Made by a program: the position numbers and the translations under genes
Part shown: positions 43,412-52,397 of the stretch, in pieces
How positions within the stretch are numbered: position 1 is the stretch's first letter
Layout of the letters: each line of letters opens with the position of its first letter
Notes under the pieces: generated by a model
What the model was told of the DNA's origin: nothing
Seen by the model: the letters and a program-made list of their open reading frames with translations, nothing else
Database searches by the model: none
Assembly (NCBI RefSeq): GCF_043633585.1
Contig: NZ_CP141832.1
Location: forward strand, 682,001 to 746,000
Reading direction: 5' to 3'
Source of the DNA: Lacrimispora sinapis
Lineage (GTDB): Bacteria > Bacillota > Clostridia > Lachnospirales > Lachnospiraceae
Length of the DNA stretch: 64,000 bases

Positions 43412-46048
43412 GTGAAACTGCATAATCTAGGGGACAGGCAGAAAACAGGATATACCACCTGGGGCTGCATGTGGCAGCAGGGAGCCTGTAAGAAAGAGAC
43501 GGGATATGTTCTTAAAAATGATGACGGGAAGTCCGTGCCCATGCAGTCCAGAATTACCGCCTATTGGCCGGATGGAACGGTGAAATGGACCGCCCATACC
43601 GCATGTGCCGACGAACTGACAGAGGAAATAGAAGTAATTCCTTTCGAGGAAACGGCTGGGGAAAGAAACGGTGGCAGTAGGGGGCTTTATGTAAAACCGG
43701 AGGGAACGGGCTATGTTGTGGAGGCCGGTGGACTTCGGATTCACATTCCCGGACCTGGGGACTGCCTTTTTGATGAGGTATGGGCCGGAGGAATAAAAAG
43801 AATCTCCAAAGCCTGTCCGGTTCTGTTATTAGAGGAACCCATAACTTATGCCGGGGCAAAAGGAAGGCTTTTAAAGACTTATCGCGGCGTGGTGGAAGAA
43901 GTATCTCTGGATGAGGAAGGCCCTTTGCGGGCAGTCATCAAGTACCGGGGCATCCATGTTTCTTCCACCGGAGAAAGGAAGCTTCCTTTTCTTATCCGAA
44001 TGTATGTAGGGCTTGACAAAAGGGAACTTTCCTTTACCCATACCTTTTTGTATGACGGAGAGGAAGAAAAAGACTTTTTAAAAGGAATCGGCCTGCAGTT
44101 TTTTGTGCCTTTGAAGGGGGCCATGTATCACCGGCATGTGATGTTTGAAGGGGATCATGGGGTATTTCATGAGACCATGGCAGAGCTTCTGACCTGGCGG
44201 CCCAGGGTCCCTTTGGAGATATACCATGCCCAGATGAACGGTGAGCGGCTGAACTTAAAAGGGAGCGATAGGGAAGTCGTTGAAACGGTACTGAATGATA
44301 TGCCTTTTTGGGATGAATACGATCTTTGCCAGGACAGTCCAAGTCATTTCCGGATAAAAAAGAAGACCGCCCTGCCGGACTGCTGCTATTTAGAGTCCCT
44401 TCATGGCCGGAGGACTATGGGCGGCGCTGCCTTCGGCGGGGAGAACGGTAGTGTTATATGTTCCCTGCGGGACTTCTGGCAGACCTATCCATCGGGGTAT
44501 ACCTTTCGGGGGCTGACCGGAGAGGAAGCAGAAGCGGTCATCTGGCTGTACAGTCCAGGCGCAGAAGCCATGGATTTCAGACACTATACGGACCGGGGAT
44601 ATAATCAGGTGTACTATGAAGGTTATGATTATAAAGGTGCCACGCCTTACGGCATCGCTTCCACCAGTCAGTATGCCATTGCTTTTTGTGACAGTCTCAT
44701 TCCGTCGGAGGAAGAACTGTGCAGCTTTTCAAAGGCAGTGTCAAACCCGGCCCAATATGTGGGAACCCCGGAATTTTACCATGAGCACCGGGCATTCGGC
44801 TACTGGTCCTTGCCGTCCAGGGAAACAGAAATGGAGTGCTGGCTGGAGGAGCAGCTTGACCGGGCCGTTGATTTTTACCGGGGGGAAGTGGAACAGAGGA
44901 ATTGGTACGGGCTGTTTAACTACGGGGATTTCATGCATACCTATGACATGGAACGCCATCAATGGCGCTATGATATGGGCGGGTATGCCTGGGATAATAC
45001 GGAACTGGTGCCGACTTTGTGGCTGTGGCTCGCATTCTTACGGTCGGGCCGGCCGGAGATCTTTGCTCTTGCCGAGAAGCTGACCCGTCATGCATCCGAA
45101 GTGGATGTGTATCATATGGGCAAGTACAAAGGCCTTGGTTCCCGCCACAATGTGCGCCACTGGGGCTGCCCCTGTAAGGAAGCCCGGATCGCCATGGCTG
45201 CCCATCACCGGTATTATTACTACATGACAGGGGATTACCGGCTGGAGGATATTTTTGATGAATTAAAGGATAATGAACAAACTTTTCTCTATAAAGATCC
45301 TTTGGCAGACTTTTATAAAAAGGAAGAGATGGTTTATCAAAGTCATGCCAGAAGCGGCCCTGACTGGTCCTCCCTCTGCGCCAACTGGATGACTCAGTGG
45401 GAGAGATTTTGGGATGACCGGTATTTAAAGAAAATCCAGGCCGGTATGGAGGATATTAAAAATGCCCCGTTAAAGCTCCTGTCAGGACCCGATTTTGAAT
45501 TTGACCCTGAAACTGTCCATCTGCGTTATATCGGTGAGCGGGCAGCCGGAGGAACGCATTTGCAGATCTGTATGGGCGCTCCCCAGATCTTTATGGAAAT
45601 GGCCGACTTGATCGGAGATGAAGAGTGGAAGCAGATGATGGCGGAATACGGCCGATTCTATTTCCTTTTGCGGGAGCAGCAGGTAAAAGAGTCCGGAGGG
45701 CTAATTGGAGACAGGGAGTTTTCCCTGCCTTTTATGGCGGCGGCTATGGGCGCTTACGGGGCGTGGTATTTAAAAAATGACGATCTGGCAAAGACGACCT
45801 GGTGCCATCTGCTCCATGCACTTCTTTGTGAAGAAAATCACAATGGTTTTCGCATCACCAAGCTTAGCAGCAAGGGAAACCAGGAGGAACTTTCAGAGAT
45901 TCCGTGGATCAGCACCAATTTTACGGCCCAGTGGTGTTTGAATGTTATCTGCGTTTTGGATTTTATAAAAGAGCAGCTTCCCAAGGATTTAAAAGAAGCG
46001 GATGAGCTGGTGGCAGCCATGCCTTCAGACAGCTTTAGAAAGGCATAG
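43412..46048 (+). CDS. YetA/PL26-like exo-rhamnogalacturonan lyase
   Basis: About 878 residues, cytoplasmic (no signal peptide). The N-terminal beta-rich part (TGYTTWGCMWQQGACK, VPMQSRITAYWPDGTVKW) and the C-terminal helical barrel region (YGLFNYGDFMHTYD, WDNTELVPTLWLWLAFLRSG, HNVRHWGCPCKEARI) match B. subtilis YetA, related to the PL26 exo-rhamnogalacturonan lyase of Penicillium. B. subtilis yetA also lies beside lplABCD, a parallel layout. GTG 43412 is preferred because GGAGG lies 5 nt upstream; an in-frame ATG at 43400 has a poorer site. It would release unsaturated units from imported rhamnogalacturonan oligomers. Activity is inferred from family and neighbours. Confidence 0.75.
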   Translation: MKLHNLGDRQKTGYTTWGCMWQQGACKKETGYVLKNDDGKSVPMQSRITAYWPDGTVKWTAHTACADELTEEIEVIPFEETAGERNGGSRGLYVKPEGTGYVVEAGGLRIHIPGPGDCLFDEVWAGGIKRISKACPVLLLEEPITYAGAKGRLLKTYRGVVEEVSLDEEGPLRAVIKYRGIHVSSTGERKLPFLIRMYVGLDKRELSFTHTFLYDGEEEKDFLKGIGLQFFVPLKGAMYHRHVMFEGDHGVFHETMAELLTWRPRVPLEIYHAQMNGERLNLKGSDREVVETVLNDMPFWDEYDLCQDSPSHFRIKKKTALPDCCYLESLHGRRTMGGAAFGGENGSVICSLRDFWQTYPSGYTFRGLTGEEAEAVIWLYSPGAEAMDFRHYTDRGYNQVYYEGYDYKGATPYGIASTSQYAIAFCDSLIPSEEELCSFSKAVSNPAQYVGTPEFYHEHRAFGYWSLPSRETEMECWLEEQLDRAVDFYRGEVEQRNWYGLFNYGDFMHTYDMERHQWRYDMGGYAWDNTELVPTLWLWLAFLRSGRPEIFALAEKLTRHASEVDVYHMGKYKGLGSRHNVRHWGCPCKEARIAMAAHHRYYYYMTGDYRLEDIFDELKDNEQTFLYKDPLADFYKKEEMVYQSHARSGPDWSSLCANWMTQWERFWDDRYLKKIQAGMEDIKNAPLKLLSGPDFEFDPETVHLRYIGERAAGGTHLQICMGAPQIFMEMADLIGDEEWKQMMAEYGRFYFLLREQQVKESGGLIGDREFSLPFMAAAMGAYGAWYLKNDDLAKTTWCHLLHALLCEENHNGFRITKLSSKGNQEELSEIPWISTNFTAQWCLNVICVLDFIKEQLPKDLKEADELVAAMPSDSFRKA

Positions 46049-46071
46049 AACCAGAAAGACGGAGGAAAAAC

Positions 46072-49000
46072 ATGATAAAAATAATATCTTTAACCAGGGA
46101 AGGGGTCACCATTGCCTGGGAAATCAAACAGGGTGCAAAAGCATCCAGGGTCTATTGGTCTGACCGGGAAACCGAGGGGGAAAATTACCGGCTGATGGCG
46201 GAAATTCCGGCCCATGAAACACAGCAGTTCCATTTAAATAAGGCTCCCTCCATTCCTCATTATTTCCGGGTTTGCCCGGTATTGGAAGACGGGAAATGTG
46301 AAGAAGCTGAGACGCTTGTGACTCCGGTCCGATTCTTTTTGGAGGAACAGTTAGAGACTCTTAACCGGGGGCTGGTGGCAGTAGAAACAAGAAACGGGAT
46401 ATTTTTAAGCTGGCGATTTTTTCTGACCGAAGTGACCGGATATGAGGAAACGGGAAAAAGACTGACCGGAGCAAACTTTATGGTGTACCGGGACGGAAAG
46501 CCGGTCGGCTATGTTACGGACAGCACCAACTACTTAGACCCGGATGGAAACCGGGAGTCAAGCTATCAGGTGGCAGCCGTATTAAACGGGGAGGAAGATA
46601 AAGCCTGTGAACCGGTGACCGTATGGGATGGGGGATATCTGGATCTTCCCCTTAAAAAACCGGACCCAGGTGTGACTCCGGCGGGAGAAGTCTACACCTA
46701 TTCAGCCAACGACATGTCTGTGGGTGATGTGGATGGAGACGGAGATTATGAATTCCTTGTCAAATGGGACCCTTCCAATTCCCAGGACGTCTCCATCAAA
46801 GGATATACGGGCCAGTGCTATATCGACTGCTATAAGCTTGACGGAACCCTCTTGTGGCGGTTAAATCTGGGACCCAATATCCGGGCCGGTGCCCATTATA
46901 CCCAATTTATGTGCTATGACTTTAACGGAGACGGGAAAGCGGAAATGGCGCTTAAAACTGCTCCGGGAACCCGTATGACCCGGTATGGAGCGGATGGAAA
47001 AGAACTGGAAACGTATTATATCACCATGCCGGAAGAAGATTTGGAAGCTGGATACAGCCATGAGGATTCCTATGTATGCAGCTCAGAAACCTACCGTCTC
47101 CATCTGGTGGAAACCTTCCGTACCTGGCAGGATCACCCGGAGGTCCGGGCGGGGCGCTGGCCAAAGACCTTGGAAGAATGTTTTCAGATACCGCCAATGG
47201 CAGCATATCCGTTGAATCAGGAGGATGCAGAGCGTCTGGTGGATTATTTTCTGGATGTTTATGCTCCTTCCAAAAATCCCAGAAACAGACTCCGGGAATT
47301 TGAAGGCTTTATTTATAAAGGACCGGAGTATTTGACCATGTTTTCGGGAGACGGAAGAGAACTGGAAACCATAAATTTTCCCTTTGACCGGGTGGATGAC
47401 GGGCTTATGTGGGGAGATTATGCAGGAAAGCGGATAGAGCCCTGCAACCGGGTGGACCGGTTTTTATCTGGGGTCGCCTATCTGGACGGCAGACGGCCCT
47501 ATCTCATTGTCTGCCGTGGATATTACACCCGGTCAGCCGTTGCTGCCTATCAATTCTTTGAAAACCGGTTGGAGCAGGTATGGTCCGTGGACAGCGGATT
47601 TGTGCCCATGAATAATCCCTTTCATGACACGTTGCAGGCAGAAAACGGAACAGATCCGGTCTACGGAGCGTTTGCAGGTCAGGGAAATCATTCCCTTTCC
47701 GTCTGTGACGTGGATGGGGACGGATTCATGGAAATCATCTACGGGGGGGCGTGCCTGGACCATGACGGAAGCCTGCTTTACAGCTCCAAAGATAAGCTGC
47801 CAAACGGTCAGGCGGCAAAGCTTGGCCATGGAGATGCCATGCACGTGGCAGACATTGACCCCGACCGTCCGGGGTATGAGATCTTCAATGTATTTGAAGG
47901 TGCGGAACATGCACCTTACGGCTATGCACTCAGGGATGCGGAAAGCGGACGGGTTTTATTCGGAGAATACGCCCAAAAGGATCTGGGCCGCTGTATGATC
48001 GGAGATGTGATTCCAAAAGCCAGAGGACTGCAATGCTGGGTCAACGGGGTGGGCACCTATGACTGCCATGGAACTCTTTTAAAAAAGGAGACACTGGGCA
48101 CCAATATGTCCATCCGCTGGGCAGGCGATTTAACCACCCAGATCATTGATGGAGAAGATTATTTGAAACAGTCCCCCACCGGAGTGATCAATGATTTTAC
48201 CCACGGCATCATGCTGGTCCCGGAAAATACAAATACCAATAACGGAACGAAGGGAAATCCCTGTCTGGTGGCTGATATTTTCGGGGATTTCAGGGAAGAG
48301 CTTCTGCTGCGTACAAAAGACAGCCGGGCCATCAGGATTTATACCAATCCCCAGGTTACAGACCATAAGCTGTTTACCCTGATGCATGACACCCAGTACC
48401 GGTGCGGGGTTGCCTGGCAGAACAACTGCTACAACCAGCCCTGCTATCCAAAGTTTTACTATGCTTCTGATATGGATTTTGGCCGTGTGCTTCCTTATAT
48501 GAAGCGGAAACCGGTTCTGTTTCTGGCCGGGGATTCCATCAACCAGACCTATCAGGAAGAGGAACGTCCCAGCACCGGCATGGGTGAGAGACTTCTGGAG
48601 CATATGGACACCGGCAACCGGTATGAGATCAGCAGACGGGCCGGGTGCCGGTTTTCCAATGAAAGGCGTTATGAAAGCAGACATCTCATCGTGGATAATT
48701 GTGCCATGGCAGGCAGGTCCTCAAAAACCTTTTTAGAGGAAGGCCGTCTGGAAGATATAAAAAATCAGATAAGAGAAGGAGATTTTCTTCTCATCCAGTT
48801 CGGCCACAACGATGCAGCAGAGGGGAAACCGGAGCGGTATGTCCCAGTTTCAGATTTTCCAAAATATCTGGAAACGTATGCAAAGACCGCCAGGGAAAAG
48901 GGCGCGGTGCCGGTTCTCATATCCCCTGTCTGTTTATGTCCATGTGAGGAAAACCGGGAAGGGGAAAAAGGAGAGATCGCAGGAAAGCTGCCCGCATACC

Positions 49001-49218
49001 GGGAAGCGATGGAGCGGTATGCGAAAAAGGAGGGGATTCCTTTTGTGGATATGTACCGTCTCACGGAGGAATTCTGTGAAAAAGCCGGAGAAGCAGAGGC
49101 CAGAAAATTATACAGGAAAGACCTGGTCCATCTGTCGGAATTCGGCGCGGATCAGTATGCCGGCATATTGGCAGACCATTTAAAATCAATTATAATAGAG
49201 GAAAACGGGGAGGGATAG
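46072..49218 (+). CDS. Fusion: rhamnogalacturonan lyase (PL11-like) and SGNH acetylesterase
   Basis: 1048 residues. Residues about 1-190 are beta-sandwich-like. Residues about 195-805 match PL11 rhamnogalacturonan lyases such as B. subtilis YesW/YesX (SVGDVDGDGDYEFLVKWDPSNSQD, AGAHYTQFMCYDFNGDGKAEMALKTAPGTR, and repeated DxDGDG calcium loops). About 90 residues near 322-415 look like an insertion within that domain. Residues about 812-1048 are an SGNH/GDSL esterase of CE12 type: GDS with Ser822, GRSS, FGHND with Asn913, and DLVH with Asp1017 and His1020. There is no signal peptide, so both activities are predicted in the cytoplasm: deacetylation and cleavage of imported oligomers. It sits 23 nt after the YetA-like gene. 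Confidence 0.85.
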   Translation: MIKIISLTREGVTIAWEIKQGAKASRVYWSDRETEGENYRLMAEIPAHETQQFHLNKAPSIPHYFRVCPVLEDGKCEEAETLVTPVRFFLEEQLETLNRGLVAVETRNGIFLSWRFFLTEVTGYEETGKRLTGANFMVYRDGKPVGYVTDSTNYLDPDGNRESSYQVAAVLNGEEDKACEPVTVWDGGYLDLPLKKPDPGVTPAGEVYTYSANDMSVGDVDGDGDYEFLVKWDPSNSQDVSIKGYTGQCYIDCYKLDGTLLWRLNLGPNIRAGAHYTQFMCYDFNGDGKAEMALKTAPGTRMTRYGADGKELETYYITMPEEDLEAGYSHEDSYVCSSETYRLHLVETFRTWQDHPEVRAGRWPKTLEECFQIPPMAAYPLNQEDAERLVDYFLDVYAPSKNPRNRLREFEGFIYKGPEYLTMFSGDGRELETINFPFDRVDDGLMWGDYAGKRIEPCNRVDRFLSGVAYLDGRRPYLIVCRGYYTRSAVAAYQFFENRLEQVWSVDSGFVPMNNPFHDTLQAENGTDPVYGAFAGQGNHSLSVCDVDGDGFMEIIYGGACLDHDGSLLYSSKDKLPNGQAAKLGHGDAMHVADIDPDRPGYEIFNVFEGAEHAPYGYALRDAESGRVLFGEYAQKDLGRCMIGDVIPKARGLQCWVNGVGTYDCHGTLLKKETLGTNMSIRWAGDLTTQIIDGEDYLKQSPTGVINDFTHGIMLVPENTNTNNGTKGNPCLVADIFGDFREELLLRTKDSRAIRIYTNPQVTDHKLFTLMHDTQYRCGVAWQNNCYNQPCYPKFYYASDMDFGRVLPYMKRKPVLFLAGDSINQTYQEEERPSTGMGERLLEHMDTGNRYEISRRAGCRFSNERRYESRHLIVDNCAMAGRSSKTFLEEGRLEDIKNQIREGDFLLIQFGHNDAAEGKPERYVPVSDFPKYLETYAKTAREKGAVPVLISPVCLCPCEENREGEKGEIAGKLPAYREAMERYAKKEGIPFVDMYRLTEEFCEKAGEAEARKLYRKDLVHLSEFGADQYAGILADHLKSIIIEENGEG

Positions 49219-49221
49219 CAA

Positions 49222-50271
49222 ATGGGAAAGCTGAACTTTGACAGGGCAGAAATAGAGGATGCCATGGACCGCATCGTGGAACGGACCAAACGAATGGATA
49301 TGTCCTGGGACTGGCCCTGCGGCGTGGCCTATTACGGCATTGCACAAGCTTATGAGATCACCAAAAAAGAAAGCTACTTGGAGTTTTTAAAGGAACGTGT
49401 GGATGAACTGATCCGCCTGGGACTTCCGGCGTGGACGGTGAATACCTGTGCCATGGGCCACTGTCTCCTGACTCTTTATGAAGCCACCAAAGAGGAGTCC
49501 TATATGGATATTATACGTTCCAAGGTTGCGTATTTAAGAGAGGAGGCCCTGCGTTTCGGAGATAACGTGCTCCAGCATACGGTATCCGCAGACAATGATT
49601 TCCCGGAGCAGTGCTGGGCAGACACGTTATTTATGGCCGCCTTCTTTCTTCTGAGAGTGGGAGTGAAGACAAAAGAGGAAGAAGTGATCAAGGATGCCCT
49701 TAATCAGTACTACTGGCATATCCAGTATCTTCAGGATGAGAAAACCGGTTTATGGTATCACGGCTACAACAACATCACCAAAGATCATATGTCCGGCATT
49801 TACTGGGGCAGAGCCAACTGCTGGGCTGCCTATACCATGAGCATGGTAGGCCGTATCCTTCCAAAATGCTACTTATATCCCCAGTATTTGGAGATCGTAG
49901 GCAGCTTAAATGAGCAGCTTTCCGCCTTAAAGCTGTTACAGACGGAAAACGGCCTTTGGAGAACCATTGTTGATGATGAGGAATCCTATGAGGAACTGTC
50001 CGCCTCCGCCGGCATTGCCGCAGCCATGACAATCAAAGGAAATCCTCTCCATATAAAATACATCGAAAAGTCCATACAAGGCGTTTTGTCCCATGTGACA
50101 ACGGACGGAAGACTGACGGATGTATCGGGAGGAACCGCCGTGATGAAGGACCGGGAGGGGTACCGGAATATTTCAAAAAAATGGATTCAGGGCTGGGGGC
50201 AGGGAATGGCTTTGGCATTCTTTGCCGCAGTATTCAATTATGATAACATAACAGGAGATGGGGCATTATGA
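49222..50271 (+). CDS. Unsaturated rhamnogalacturonyl hydrolase (GH105)
   Basis: 349-residue cytoplasmic alpha/alpha-barrel enzyme of the YteR/YesR family, which removes the unsaturated galacturonate left by lyases. Landmarks are WPCGVAYYGIAQAYE, the catalytic Asp134 in CWADTLFMA, HGYNN, GIYWGRANCWAAY and GTAVMKDREGY. The gap to the fusion gene is 3 nt. The stop overlaps the next start as ATGA, so it is coupled to the deacetylase. It acts directly after the lyases. Confidence 0.92.
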   Translation: MGKLNFDRAEIEDAMDRIVERTKRMDMSWDWPCGVAYYGIAQAYEITKKESYLEFLKERVDELIRLGLPAWTVNTCAMGHCLLTLYEATKEESYMDIIRSKVAYLREEALRFGDNVLQHTVSADNDFPEQCWADTLFMAAFFLLRVGVKTKEEEVIKDALNQYYWHIQYLQDEKTGLWYHGYNNITKDHMSGIYWGRANCWAAYTMSMVGRILPKCYLYPQYLEIVGSLNEQLSALKLLQTENGLWRTIVDDEESYEELSASAGIAAAMTIKGNPLHIKYIEKSIQGVLSHVTTDGRLTDVSGGTAVMKDREGYRNISKKWIQGWGQGMALAFFAAVFNYDNITGDGAL

Positions 50272-51077
50272 TGGAGCCATTAAAAAATATTTACACATGC
50301 TTTCCGGAGGGAAAGCACAAAGTTCTTACCATGAGTTACGATGACGGACGGACGGAAGACAAACGGCTGGTGGATATCTTTAACGCAAATGGCATCAAAG
50401 CCACATTCCATGTCAATTCAGGCCTTACAGACAATGAAAACCGTCTGAAGCCGGAGGAATGGAAGGATGTATACAAAGGTCATGAGATTGCCTGCCATAC
50501 GGTGCTCCACCCGACCATAGCAAGATGTCCGCTCCCACAGGTGGCGTTACAGATATTAGAGGACCGGCGGGCTTTGGAACGTGTTGCCGGTTACCCGGTG
50601 AGAGGAATGTCCTATCCCAACGGCTCCTACACAAAGGAAATTGTGGATATGCTTCCGGGGCTTGGCATTGAATACTGCAGAGTCGTAGGGAGCACTGATG
50701 ATTTTGCCATGCCGGAAAATTACCTGGTGTGGAAATCCACCTGTCATCATAACCATAATTTACTGGAAAATGGAAAACGTTTCGTAGAGCTTTTTAAAAC
50801 CCAGTATCTCTATATGATGTATGTATGGGGCCACAGCTATGAATTCCCAAGAGATGATAACTGGGAGCTAATGGAAGAATTCTGCAGACTGGTGGGAGGA
50901 AGAGATGATATCTGGTATGCCACCAACATTGAGATCGTGGATTATATGAAAGCCGCTGCCAATTTGAAATTTACCATTGACGGGACCACGGTCTGCAATC
51001 CATCCGCCATCAGTGTATGGGTGAGCATTGATGGAAGGCAGGTGGAAATTCCAGGAGGTAAGCTGATTGTATTATAA
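50268..51077 (+). CDS. Cytoplasmic NodB-type deacetylase of the rhamnogalacturonan locus
   Basis: 269-residue polysaccharide-deacetylase-like protein without a signal peptide. The metal and catalytic site is visible as TMSYDDG and CHTVLHP (His and His), plus RGMSYPNG. A C-terminal tail of about 45 residues (after NIEIVDYMKAA) looks like an added beta module. Its ATG overlaps the GH105 stop, so it belongs to the same operon. It may remove acetyl groups from imported pectin fragments. It is the last gene before a terminator. Confidence 0.82.
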   Translation: MMEPLKNIYTCFPEGKHKVLTMSYDDGRTEDKRLVDIFNANGIKATFHVNSGLTDNENRLKPEEWKDVYKGHEIACHTVLHPTIARCPLPQVALQILEDRRALERVAGYPVRGMSYPNGSYTKEIVDMLPGLGIEYCRVVGSTDDFAMPENYLVWKSTCHHNHNLLENGKRFVELFKTQYLYMMYVWGHSYEFPRDDNWELMEEFCRLVGGRDDIWYATNIEIVDYMKAAANLKFTIDGTTVCNPSAISVWVSIDGRQVEIPGGKLIVL

Positions 51078-51150
51078 GGCTTTTTCTCCTGAGATTGTCC
51101 CAAAAACCAATATCAATTAAAACAAATGAAACGGCTAAAATAGCAACCGG

Positions 51151-51198
51151 AGCTTGTTTAAGAGTCTTATAACAGGGACCTTAAAGAAGCTCTTTTTT
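51151..51198 (+). terminator. Terminator of the rhamnogalacturonan operon
   Basis: AGCTTGTTTAAG (51151-51162) pairs with CTTAAAGAAGCT (51180-51191) with one mismatch, followed by CTTTTTT. The remainder of the 51078-51407 gap has no gene; it contains the promoter at 51345-51373. Confidence 0.75.
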
Positions 51199-51344
51199 GT
51201 GGTGTATGGGCATTACAAATAAATGGAATCTGGTGATATACAAAAACATGGCAGAAAGGACGAGCCAGCAATAGGATTAGGCACTTGATACAGTATGCCT
51301 GTAACAATTGAGAAAAATAACGTAGCAGGATTAGAAACAAAATA

Positions 51345-51373
51345 TTTACATATAAGGGACAATATGTTATAAA
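51345..51373 (+). promoter_or_regulatory. Probable promoter of the small membrane-protein gene
   Basis: TTTACA (51345-51350) and TATAAA (51368-51373) with a 17-nt spacer, 34 nt before the start codon. Confidence 0.6.
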
Positions 51374-51407
51374 TATAACCATATTATGGAAAGGAAACGA
51401 AATTATT

Positions 51408-51719
51408 ATGAACACATTATTGCAAATTCTTCTACTAATTGCAGTTATTGCAATTGTTATGTTTGTTTTTAATCTGTATACCAGCTTATTAGGAAAAATC
51501 AGTCAAAACAGCATTAAGAAAAGGATCGCAAAAGGGAAAATCAATGATAAGCAGTTGATGAATCTTTACAAAGCCTCCGAAAGAAGCCGCCGTGGGAAGC
51601 TAATGGCAATCTTTTTTTACGGAATCTTTTATAAGTCTTTTCTCAACATGCAGGAAGGCAATTATTTGGTCTACAAAGAAGAGATGGAACGCAGAGGCTT
51701 GCTTGAGAGAGCAAGTTAA
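51408..51719 (+). CDS. Small membrane protein of unknown function
   Basis: 103 residues: one hydrophobic helix at about residues 5-29, then a basic cytoplasmic part (GKISQNSIKKRIAKGK, ASERSRRGK) and a possible second weakly hydrophobic stretch (LMAIFFYGIFY). GGAAAGG lies upstream of the ATG. It has its own promoter and a strong terminator, so it is a single-gene unit. I do not recognise the family. Confidence 0.6.
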   Translation: MNTLLQILLLIAVIAIVMFVFNLYTSLLGKISQNSIKKRIAKGKINDKQLMNLYKASERSRRGKLMAIFFYGIFYKSFLNMQEGNYLVYKEEMERRGLLERAS

Positions 51720-51727
51720 ATTACATA

Positions 51728-51770
51728 GGAGGGCACAAAAGCTGGTATGCTTTTTGTGCCCTCCTTTTTC
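51728..51770. terminator. Bidirectional terminator before mntP
   Basis: GGAGGGCACAAAA and TTTTTGTGCCCTCC form a near-perfect 13-bp stem, followed by TTTTT. It lies between convergent genes. Confidence 0.9.
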
Positions 51771-51784
51771 TCTGGGGGAAATCA

Positions 51785-52348
51785 TCAACCGCCAAGGGTC
51801 TGCTCCAAAAGAATTTTTGTTCCCATAAAAATCAGAATAAGACCTCCGAAGAATTCTGCCTTTGATTTAAACTGTGCTTCAAAGCGGTTTCCCAGTCTGG
51901 CACCCAGAGCGGAGAGTACAAAGGAGGTAATTCCAATAAGGATGATTGCCGGTAAGATCTGAACTTTAAGAAAAGAAAAAGTAACACCAACGGCCAAGGC
52001 ATCTATACTGGTGGCCACGGCCAGCATCAACATCTGTTTTGGATGCAGGGAACTATCTCCGCAGTCATCAAGACCCGGAGAAAAGGCTTCCTTGATCATG
52101 TTTAATCCAATACTGCCCAGTAAAATGAAAGCGATCCAGTGGTCAAAGGCATTGATAGCGTCCATGAACTGTGATCCGAGAAGGTAGCCTAAAAAAGGCA
52201 TACCTGACTGGAAACCGCCAAAATAAAGACCAATGATGAATGCGTTTTTCCAGCTCATTTCTTTCAGGCTTAATCCTTTGCAGACGGCAACGGCAAAGGC
52301 ATCCATGGATACGCCTGCCGCGATCAGAAACAGTTCAATAAAGTTCAT
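51785..52348 (-). CDS. mntP: Manganese efflux pump MntP
   Basis: 187-residue, six-helix membrane protein of the MntP (YebN) family that exports Mn2+. The internal-repeat signatures are GVSMDAFAVAVCKGL near the N-terminus and ATSIDALAVGVTFSFL in the second half. AAGGAGA precedes the ATG. It starts only 49 nt after the stop of the binding-protein gene on the same strand, with no clear terminator between, so it may be read from that transcript. No yybP-ykoY manganese riboswitch fits in the gap. Confidence 0.9.
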   Translation of the reverse strand: MNFIELFLIAAGVSMDAFAVAVCKGLSLKEMSWKNAFIIGLYFGGFQSGMPFLGYLLGSQFMDAINAFDHWIAFILLGSIGLNMIKEAFSPGLDDCGDSSLHPKQMLMLAVATSIDALAVGVTFSFLKVQILPAIILIGITSFVLSALGARLGNRFEAQFKSKAEFFGGLILIFMGTKILLEQTLGG

Positions 52349-52397
52349 GGGGATTCTCCTTAATTCATAGATAAGTATATGCCTTGGGCAGGAGAGG

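Noticed and set aside
48130..48684. A 184-codon minus-strand open frame
   Set aside because: Antisense shadow inside the PL11-SGNH gene.
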